Below, piece after piece: positions 1 through 4,918 of a DNA stretch of 5,991 bases. Source of the DNA: DATJGR01 sp032124855 (GTDB taxonomy: Bacteria > Pseudomonadota > Gammaproteobacteria > Pseudomonadales > Azotimanducaceae); assembly GCA_032124855.1 (NCBI GenBank), contig JAQBCT010000346.1, positions 1-5,991 on the forward strand, read 5' to 3'. The notes beneath the pieces were generated by a model. It saw nothing but the letters and a program-made list of their open reading frames with translations. It made no database searches and was not told the DNA's origin. The translations under genes were made by a program, and so were the position numbers. Each line of letters starts with the position of its first letter. Position 1 is the stretch's first letter.

Positions 1-1
1 C

Positions 2-634
2 GAGCTCGGCGGCGGCAACGAGGGCCGGGAGCTGCCCTACTACACCGCCGGCGGCGATGGCCACTGGCCGCGCCACGTCACCTCGGGCTGGATGAGCATC
101 TGGGACCTCGGCAAGCCCGTGATCGCGCAGGTGCACGGCTACTGCCTCGCGGGCGGCAGCGAGCTCGCGACCGGCTGCGACCTCGTCTACGTCGCCGAGG
201 ACGCGAAGATCGGCTATCCAGTGGTGCGCACGATGTCGCCGCCGGACAATCAGTTCTATCCGTGGATTGTCGGCCTGCGCCGCGCGATGGAGCTGATGTT
301 GACGGGCGATTCCATGTCGGGGCTCGACGCGGTGGAATGCGGCTTCGCCAACCGCGCGTTCGCCACGGCCGAACTTGATGCGCGCGTACTCGACATCGCC
401 GAACGGGTGGCGAAGGTGCCGTCGGATATTCAGCAGATCAACAAGCGTGCGGTGCACCGGCAGATGGACGCGATGGGCATTCGCGCCGGCATACGCGCGG
501 GCACCGAAATGCAGACGCTGGCGACCTTCACGCGCTCCACGCAGGCGCATCTGGCCGAGCTGCGCAAGGGACTCACCGAAGCGCTGACCAAGCGCGATCA
601 GGAATTCGGCGACTACCGCACCACGAAGAAATAG
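2..634 (+). CDS. Crotonase-superfamily protein (enoyl-CoA hydratase/isomerase-like), 5' end outside window
   Basis: The last 210 residues of a crotonase-fold enzyme, a family that acts on acyl-CoA thioesters in the cytoplasm (hydration, isomerisation or hydrolysis). The frame is open to base 2, so the true start lies upstream and roughly the first third is missing. The ATG at 92 is internal: the residues before it (ending HVTSGW) continue the fold. KPVIAQVHGYCLAGGSELA carries the oxyanion-hole Ala-Gly-Gly (codons 149-157) and the Glu (codon 161-163) equivalent to Glu144 of rat mitochondrial hydratase. The position of the second catalytic Glu (rat Glu164) is Val here, in GYPVVRTMSPPDNQ (codon 221-223). 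LTGDSMSGLDAVECGFANRAF matches the usual family segment and the helical C-terminus is complete. It resembles a crotonase subgroup with GYPP-like sequence at that site, so classical hydratase activity should not be assumed. The reaction and substrate are unknown. It converges with htpX, 21 bases away. Confidence 0.9.
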   Translation, partial: ELGGGNEGRELPYYTAGGDGHWPRHVTSGWMSIWDLGKPVIAQVHGYCLAGGSELATGCDLVYVAEDAKIGYPVVRTMSPPDNQFYPWIVGLRRAMELMLTGDSMSGLDAVECGFANRAFATAELDARVLDIAERVAKVPSDIQQINKRAVHRQMDAMGIRAGIRAGTEMQTLATFTRSTQAHLAELRKGLTEALTKRDQEFGDYRTTKK

Positions 635-643
635 CCTGGGCGA

Positions 644-667
644 CGCGCCGCAGTATCAGGCGGCGCG
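644..667. terminator. GC-rich hairpin between convergent genes, possible bidirectional terminator
   Basis: An 8-bp perfect inverted repeat (CGCGCCGC at 644-651, GCGGCGCG at 660-667) with an 8-base loop lies 10 bases after the crotonase stop. It overlaps the last codons and stop (658-656) of htpX on the other strand. Neither side has a T-run, so it is not a canonical intrinsic terminator. It could still stall transcription or protect 3' ends. Confidence 0.35.
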
Positions 668-1537
668 CAACGCCGCGATGCGTCGATCCAGTGGCGGATG
701 CGAGGCGAACAGCGCCGACAAACCGCTGCGCAAGCCACTGGAGATGCCGAATGCAACCAATGTGTCGGGCATTTCGTCCGGCATCTGCGTGGCGGCCTTC
801 AAGCGCTCCAGCGCACCGATCATGTTGTTGCGTCCGGCCAGGTGCGCGCCGGCCGCGTCAGCGCGGAATTCCCGATGCCGCGAAAACCACATCACGATCA
901 TGCTGGCGCCGATACCCAGCACCACCTGCGCGATCATCGTGACCACGAAGAAGCCGATGCCGTGGCCGCTCTCGCTGCGAAAGACTGCGCGATCCACGAT
1001 GGAACCGATGATGCGGGCGAAGAAGATCACGAACGTGTTCAGCACGCCCTGAATCAGGGTCAGCGTCACCATATCGCCATTGGCGACGTGGCCGATTTCA
1101 TGGCCGAGCACGGCCTTCACTTCCTCCGGCCGCATGTTCTGCAGCAGCCCGGTGCTGACTGCAACGAGCGCGTTGTTCTTGCTGGCGCCGGTCGCAAATG
1201 CGTTGGGTTGTGCGGAGGCGAAAATTGCCACTTCCGGCATACCGATGCCCGCATCGCTCGCGAGCTGCTTCACGGTGTCGATGAGCCAGCGCTCCGTTTG
1301 TGTGCCTGGCTGATCGATCACCTTCGCGCCGGTAGCGCGCTTGGCCATCCATTTGGAGATCAACAGCGAGAAGAACGAGCCGCCCATCCCGAACACAGCG
1401 GCGAAAATCAGCATGCCCGTCATGTTCATGCCGACGCCCTGGTTGGACATGAACTGCTCGAGCCCCAACACGCGGAACGTGATGCTGGCCAGCAGAATGA
1501 CCGCGATATTCGTACCCAGGAACAGCAGGATGCGCAT
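656..1537 (-). CDS. htpX: Membrane zinc metalloprotease HtpX (M48B), heat-shock protein
   Basis: Inner-membrane zinc endopeptidase that cleaves misfolded or damaged membrane proteins, alongside FtsH in E. coli. With the start at 1537 the product is 293 residues, the length of E. coli HtpX, and begins MRILLFLGTN like it. Membrane segments are at about 3-25, 39-61, 158-181 and 194-218. The zinc site HEIGH is at 146-150 (His146, catalytic Glu147, His150), and the third ligand is Glu223 in SRHREFRADA. SKWMAKR, NAFATGA, STGLLQNM and the C-terminal SHPPLDRRIAALR are all family hallmarks. The frame is open 20 codons further, to an ATG at 1597. That codon lies immediately beyond the -10 of the sigma-32-like promoter, upstream of the expected transcript start, so 1537 is preferred. 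The Shine-Dalgarno is weak (GGGGT about 9 bases upstream). The gene is intact, divergent from the histidine phosphatase gene and convergent with the crotonase gene. It is probably induced by heat or envelope stress. Confidence 0.97.
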   Translation of the reverse strand: MRILLFLGTNIAVILLASITFRVLGLEQFMSNQGVGMNMTGMLIFAAVFGMGGSFFSLLISKWMAKRATGAKVIDQPGTQTERWLIDTVKQLASDAGIGMPEVAIFASAQPNAFATGASKNNALVAVSTGLLQNMRPEEVKAVLGHEIGHVANGDMVTLTLIQGVLNTFVIFFARIIGSIVDRAVFRSESGHGIGFFVVTMIAQVVLGIGASMIVMWFSRHREFRADAAGAHLAGRNNMIGALERLKAATQMPDEMPDTLVAFGISSGLRSGLSALFASHPPLDRRIAALRAA

Positions 1538-1597
1538 GAATCGAAGACCCCGTAGGTGGTTGATGCCTTGGACCCGCGGCAAACGGATCAGTGCCAT

Positions 1598-1626
1598 TTA
1601 TGGGGATGTCACGCGAAGGATTCAAG
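1598..1626 (-). promoter_or_regulatory. Sigma-32 (RpoH)-type heat-shock promoter for htpX
   Basis: Read on the minus strand, CTTGAA (1626-1621) is followed after 15 bases by CCCCAT (1605-1600) and then AA. The E. coli RpoH consensus is CTTGAA, a spacer of roughly 11-16 bases, then CCCCATnT, so both core hexamers match exactly and only the final T differs. Transcription should begin near 1590, giving a leader of about 50 bases before the htpX ATG at 1537. htpX is a known RpoH-dependent gene in E. coli, which supports the assignment. Confidence 0.75.
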
Positions 1627-1638
1627 CGACGCGTTGGG

Positions 1639-1644
1639 TATCAT
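1639..1644 (+). promoter_or_regulatory. Possible -10 element (TATCAT) for the histidine phosphatase gene
   Basis: TATCAT matches the sigma-70 -10 consensus at five of six positions and lies 25 bases before the ATG at 1670. No convincing -35 hexamer sits 16-18 bases upstream; the bases there read AAGGAT. The element lies just upstream of the divergent htpX -35, so the two promoters would sit back to back. Weak candidate. Confidence 0.25.
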
Positions 1645-1669
1645 CGCGCTGACAAATGGGGTAACGACG

Positions 1670-2308
1670 ATGGATGTGCTGTATCTGGTGCGACACGGGC
1701 AGACCCAGTGGAATCATGAGCGCCGCATGCAGGGCCGGCTCGATTCCGCGCTGACTGCGCAGGGGCGCGACCACGCCCGCGCTAACGCCGCGCTGCTGGC
1801 GCGCGAAGGTGTGGAGCATTTACTGGTATCGCCGCTCGGTCGCGCGCGTGAGACGGCCCAGCTGATTCAGGGGCAGTTTGACGTGAGTGCGGCGTTCGAT
1901 CCGCGGCTGGTTGAGCGCGACTGCGGGGACTGGCAGGGGCTCACCATCGATGAAATCGAGCGGGCGTTCCCAGCGGAATGGGCCGAGCGTGAGCGCGATC
2001 CGTTTCACCATCGCCCGCCGGGTGGCGAGAACCTGCCCGATATGCTGCAGCGCATCGCGCCAGCGGCAACGGATCTGCAGCAATTGCCGTTTCAGCGCAT
2101 TGCGGTCGTGTCGCACGGCATCAGCGGTCGCGTGCTCTTGACCCATTTTCTGGGGCTCACACCGAGCGAGGCAGATCGCGCGCGCCAGCCAAACGATCTG
2201 GTCTATCGCCTGCGATTCGCACACGGCGGGGTCACCTGCGACCACTTTCGCGGGGGTGACGGGCCGCATCCGGGACTGTTCAGCGTGGCACCGGATCAGG
2301 TGGGATGA
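1670..2308 (+). CDS. Histidine phosphatase family protein (phosphoglycerate mutase-like, GpmB/CobC type)
   Basis: A 212-residue cytoplasmic enzyme of the histidine phosphatase superfamily, which transfers phosphate through a phospho-histidine. The signature LVRHGQTQWN is at 6-15 with the nucleophile His9 and Arg8. Other active-site residues are Arg58 in SPLGRARETA, the probable proton donor Glu82 in LVERDCGDWQG, and the second histidine, His149, in VVSHGISGR. The N-terminal layout, including NxERRxQGxxDSxLTxxG, is close to E. coli GpmB. Length is normal for a small broad-specificity phosphatase, and no cofactor-dependent mutase insert is seen. The frame is open back to 1556, but the family N-terminus starts at MDVLYLVRHG, so 1670 is chosen; the ribosome site is weak (GGGGT at 1659-1663). 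The natural substrate cannot be read from the sequence; a sugar phosphate or a cobalamin or nucleotide intermediate are options. It is 72 bases before the LLM operon and may be transcribed separately from it. Confidence 0.93.
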   Translation: MDVLYLVRHGQTQWNHERRMQGRLDSALTAQGRDHARANAALLAREGVEHLLVSPLGRARETAQLIQGQFDVSAAFDPRLVERDCGDWQGLTIDEIERAFPAEWAERERDPFHHRPPGGENLPDMLQRIAPAATDLQQLPFQRIAVVSHGISGRVLLTHFLGLTPSEADRARQPNDLVYRLRFAHGGVTCDHFRGGDGPHPGLFSVAPDQVG

Positions 2309-2316
2309 GGTCCCGG

Positions 2317-2345
2317 CTGAATCGAGTGCGCGAGCGCCGTACAAT
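2317..2345 (+). promoter_or_regulatory. Sigma-70-like promoter candidate for the LLM-LLM-PPOX-Lon operon
   Basis: TACAAT at 2340-2345 differs from TATAAT at one base. A weak -35 (CTGAAT, three of six matches) lies 17 bases upstream at 2317-2322. It sits in the 72-base gap after the phosphatase gene, and transcription would start about 30 bases before the first LLM ATG. No operator palindrome was recognised. The only basis is sequence match and position. Confidence 0.4.
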
Positions 2346-2368
2346 GTCTGTCATAACTCGAAATCTGC

Positions 2369-2374
2369 AGGGGA
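2369..2374 (+). promoter_or_regulatory. Ribosome binding site of first LLM gene
   Basis: AGGGGA lies 6 bases before the ATG at 2381, a strong Shine-Dalgarno with good spacing. It fixes this start, which also matches the MKVD start of the downstream paralogue. Confidence 0.75.
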
Positions 2375-2380
2375 ACGACC

Positions 2381-3385
2381 ATGAAGGTAGACGGTGGTAT
2401 CGGCTGGGAACTGGATAAAGTCGGCGCCGAGGCGGCCGCGCTCGAAGAAATGGGCTTCAGCGGCATCCTCACGGCGGAAACGTCTCACGATCCGTTCTTC
2501 CCGCTGGCGCTGGCCGCCTTGCACACGCAGCGCGTCGATCTGATGACGTCCATCGCCGTTGCATTTGCGCGCACGCCAATGATCCTGGCCAACATTGGCC
2601 ACGATTTGAATGCGGCCTCGAAGGGCCGCTTCATCCTTGGGCTGGGGTCGCAGATCCGGCCGCATATCGCCAAGCGCTTCAGCATGCCGTGGTCGTCGCC
2701 GGCCGCGCGGATGCGGGAATTCATCCTGGCGATGCGCGCCATCTGGGCCACCTGGCACGAAGGTAAGCCGCTGGAGTTTGCGGGCCGTTTCTATACGCAT
2801 ACGTTGATGACGCCGTTCTTCACGCCCACCAACAACGACTACGGTGCACCCAAAGTATTTCTGGCGGCAGTAGGCCCCAAGATGACCGAGGTCGCCGGCG
2901 AAGTGGCCGACGGTGTGATCATTCATGCCTTCACCACTGAGAAATATCTGCGCGAAACCACGTTGCCGGCGCTCGAGCGCGGCTTCGCGCGCGCTGGCAA
3001 GCAGCGCAAAGATTTTCAGATCAGCTATCCGGTGTTCGTCGTGACGGGCAAGACTGAAGAAGATCTGGCCGCGGCGACCGTCGCCACGCGGCGTCAGGTG
3101 GCGTTCTACGGTTCGACGCCGGCCTACCAGCCCGTACTCGATTCAATCGGCGTGGGCGACCTGCAACGCGACTTGAACAGCATGTCGAAGCAGGGTCGTT
3201 GGGAGGAGATGGGCCAACTGATCACGGACGATATCCTCAAGGCGTTCGCGGTGATCGGCGAACCATCGACCATCGCCGGGCAGATCAAATCGCGGTACGG
3301 CGACATCATCGACCGCACCTCGGCCGCGTACGCCAACATTGCGCGTGAGGATCGCATCAAGATCATCAACGAACTGACCCACTAG
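2381..3385 (+). CDS. LLM-class (luciferase-like) oxidoreductase, probably F420-dependent, paralogue 1
   Basis: A 334-residue TIM-barrel protein of the bacterial luciferase-like family. These enzymes use reduced F420 or FMN for hydride transfer or monooxygenation in the cytoplasm. Visible family elements are HDPFFPL (36-42) near the barrel start, SIAVAFARTP (57-66), NIGHDLNAASKGRFILGLGSQ (71-91) and the phosphate-binding-like segment AAVGPKMTEVAGEVADG (162-178). FYTHTLMTP follows the central helix, and GSTPAY with SIGVGDL comes late in the protein. I recall this arrangement as the TIGR03617 (MSMEG_2256-type) F420-dependent group, but membership is from memory and needs a profile search. Length is normal and the gene is intact. 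It is followed after 26 bases by a paralogue about 64% identical, and it probably leads the operon. The substrate is unknown. Whether the cofactor is F420 or FMN depends on whether this genome makes F420, which the window does not show. Confidence 0.92.
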   Translation: MKVDGGIGWELDKVGAEAAALEEMGFSGILTAETSHDPFFPLALAALHTQRVDLMTSIAVAFARTPMILANIGHDLNAASKGRFILGLGSQIRPHIAKRFSMPWSSPAARMREFILAMRAIWATWHEGKPLEFAGRFYTHTLMTPFFTPTNNDYGAPKVFLAAVGPKMTEVAGEVADGVIIHAFTTEKYLRETTLPALERGFARAGKQRKDFQISYPVFVVTGKTEEDLAAATVATRRQVAFYGSTPAYQPVLDSIGVGDLQRDLNSMSKQGRWEEMGQLITDDILKAFAVIGEPSTIAGQIKSRYGDIIDRTSAAYANIAREDRIKIINELTH

Positions 3386-3401
3386 AACGAAAAATTCACT
3401 C

Positions 3402-3407
3402 GGAGAA
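3402..3407 (+). promoter_or_regulatory. Ribosome binding site of second LLM gene
   Basis: GGAGAA ends 4 bases before the ATG at 3412 (GGAG ends 6 bases before), in the 26-base gap between the two LLM genes. The strong site means the second paralogue is translated independently of the first, not only by coupling. It also fixes the MKVD start. Confidence 0.75.
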
Positions 3408-3411
3408 GACG

Positions 3412-4419
3412 ATGAAAGTAGACGCGGGCCTAGGCCCCCAACTCGACAAGGTACCGGCGGCCGTAAAGGCGCTGGAAGCCATGGGTTACGACGGTGTCGC
3501 GACGTCGGAGATGAATCACGATCCATTCTTTCCCCTGGTACTCGCGGCCGAGCACAGCAGCAAGGTCGATCTGATCAGCTCCATTGCGGTTGGTTTTGCG
3601 CGCAGTCCGATGGTGCTCGCCAACATCGGCCACGACCTGAACGCATTCTCTAAGGGGCGCGTCACGCTAGGTCTTGGCTCGCAGATCAAACCGCATATCA
3701 CCAAGCGTTTCAGCATGCCGTGGGGCGCACCCGCGCCGCAGATGCGCGAACTGGTGCTGGCCATGCGCGCGATCTGGGCGAACTGGTACGACGGCGCCAA
3801 GCTCGAATTCGTCGGCAAGTTCTACACGCACACTCTGATGACGCCGGCGTTTACGCCAGAGAACAAGCAATATGGCGCGCCGAAGGTGATTCTGGCCGCG
3901 GTCGGTCCGCATATGACCGAGGTTGCGGGCGAAGTGGCCGACGGCATGATCATTCATCCGTTCAGCACGGTGCCCTTTATGAAGACCGTCACGCTGCCCG
4001 CCATCGAGCGGGGTCTCGCCAAGGCAGGTCGCAAGCGCGCCAATTTCGAAATTTCGTATTCGAATTTCGTCGTGTCGGGCGCCAATGAGGACGCGTTCAA
4101 CAAATCCAAGCAGGCCGCGCGTGAGCGCATCGCATTCTACGGCTCCACTCCGGCGTATCGCGGCGTGCTCGAGTCGATCGGCGTGGGTGATCTGCAGCCC
4201 GAGCTCAATACAATGTCGAAGCAGGGCCGCTGGAAGGAAATGGGTTCACTCATCACCGACGATATTCTCAAAGAATTCGCTGTCGTCGGTGAACCCGCGG
4301 CCATCGTCCCGGAAATGAAGCGGCGCTACAGCGCGATGATCGACCGCACCTCGGCGGGCTTCGACTTCGTCAGCGCTGAAGAGCGCAAGGCGATGATCGC
4401 CGAACTGCGCGCGGCCTGA
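3412..4419 (+). CDS. LLM-class (luciferase-like) oxidoreductase, probably F420-dependent, paralogue 2
   Basis: A 335-residue protein aligning with its upstream neighbour almost without gaps. I counted about 215 identical positions of 334, so the pair comes from a gene duplication. The barrel and cofactor segments are kept: HDPFFPL (36-42), SIAVGFARSP, NIGHDLNAFSKGR, GLGSQIKPHI, AAVGPHMTEVAGEVADG, and the late block AFYGSTPAY/ESIGVGDLQ. Differences cluster at about 10-35, 188-205, 223-240 and 300-335, mostly surface or substrate-facing segments in LLM proteins, which would fit a change of substrate or partner (inference). The early segment reads ATSEMNHDPFF against LTAETSHDPFF in paralogue 1. 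The stop is only 4 bases before the PPOX start. It could act as a heterodimer with paralogue 1, since two-subunit LLM enzymes such as luciferase exist, or as a separate enzyme with related specificity. Confidence 0.92.
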   Translation: MKVDAGLGPQLDKVPAAVKALEAMGYDGVATSEMNHDPFFPLVLAAEHSSKVDLISSIAVGFARSPMVLANIGHDLNAFSKGRVTLGLGSQIKPHITKRFSMPWGAPAPQMRELVLAMRAIWANWYDGAKLEFVGKFYTHTLMTPAFTPENKQYGAPKVILAAVGPHMTEVAGEVADGMIIHPFSTVPFMKTVTLPAIERGLAKAGRKRANFEISYSNFVVSGANEDAFNKSKQAARERIAFYGSTPAYRGVLESIGVGDLQPELNTMSKQGRWKEMGSLITDDILKEFAVVGEPAAIVPEMKRRYSAMIDRTSAGFDFVSAEERKAMIAELRAA

Positions 4420-4423
4420 CGGG

Positions 4424-4918
4424 ATGGCACTGCCGCGCGAGCTGGCGCTGGACTCCGCCCAGATCGAAGAGATCATGGCAAGCCAGTGGAATATGCGCAT
4501 CGCAAGCGTCGGGCCGCTCTCGCGCATTAATCTCACCCCGATGTGGTTCGGCTGGGCCGGCGGACGCATCTATTTCTACGGTCGGGGGCAGAAGGTCGTG
4601 AACCTGCGCCGGGCGCCGGATTGCACGGTGTTGATTGATCGCAACGAAAAGTTTCCCGAGCTGCAGGCGGTAATGATTCAGGGCCGCGCGCGGGTGCTGG
4701 AAGATGCGGGTGCGGAGAGTGCTGATACGCACCTTGCGCAGGCGCGCGTGCAGATGGGCCGCAAATACAACGGCGGTCATGGCCGCGCGCCGGTTGCCGA
4801 TCCGCCACCTAATGCTGCCAGCGCGGGCGGGCGCAATCGCCGCTGGGTGGTCGTGACGCCCGACCGCATCGTCAGCTGGGATAATTTCAAGATCGGCAAA
4901 GGCGCAGGGGTAGCATGA
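4424..4918 (+). CDS. PPOX/FDOR split-barrel flavin- or F420-binding protein (pyridoxamine 5'-phosphate oxidase family)
   Basis: A 164-residue split-barrel protein of the pyridoxamine-phosphate oxidase-like superfamily, whose members bind FMN, F420 or haem, usually as dimers. The order matches Rv1155-type F420-dependent proteins: MRIASVGPLSRINLTPMWFG (24-43) forms the first strands, RIYFYGRGQKVVNLRRAP (48-65) is the cofactor-phosphate region, and a VLIDR strand is followed by VMIQGRARVLED (83-94). RWVVVTPDRIVSWDNFK (140-156) is the C-terminal strand typical of the group. A Gly/Ala/Pro/Asn-rich linker at 117-138 separates the core from that strand. The start is 4 bases after the LLM paralogue 2 stop with no clear Shine-Dalgarno, so translation is probably coupled. 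The stop TGA overlaps the next ATG. Neighbouring LLM genes make a shared F420 or flavin module likely. The substrate is unknown; true pyridoxamine-phosphate oxidase activity is unlikely given the Rv1155-like layout. Confidence 0.85.
   Translation: MALPRELALDSAQIEEIMASQWNMRIASVGPLSRINLTPMWFGWAGGRIYFYGRGQKVVNLRRAPDCTVLIDRNEKFPELQAVMIQGRARVLEDAGAESADTHLAQARVQMGRKYNGGHGRAPVADPPPNAASAGGRNRRWVVVTPDRIVSWDNFKIGKGAGVA

Noticed and set aside
698..1555. Long plus-strand open frame of 285 codons opposite htpX
   Set aside because: It lies almost wholly antisense to a clear, full-length HtpX. Its translation is rich in His, Arg, Asp and Ala with no recognisable domain, as expected from a high-GC shadow frame.
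1538..1597. 20-codon N-terminal extension of htpX from the ATG at 1597
   Set aside because: The added residues are not part of the HtpX family, the ATG directly follows the RpoH-type -10 so lies before the transcript start, and no Shine-Dalgarno precedes it.
1556..1669. Extension of the histidine phosphatase gene upstream to 1556
   Set aside because: The family N-terminus begins at MDVLYLVRHG, and the added residues show no homology and cross the divergent promoter region.
2302..2314. Small hairpin GGGA-TGAGG-TCCC over the phosphatase stop, as a terminator
   Set aside because: The stem is only 4 bp with no T-run, too weak to call.
1820..2344. Minus-strand open frame of 174 codons over the phosphatase gene
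   Set aside because: It is antisense to a gene with all catalytic motifs, and its product shows no domain.
4042..4056. AT-rich overlapping palindromes (AATTTCGAAATT and CGAAATTTCG) in LLM paralogue 2
   Set aside because: The patch encodes the conserved NFEISYSNF segment of the protein, so a coding explanation suffices. There is no sign of an operator or a recombination site.
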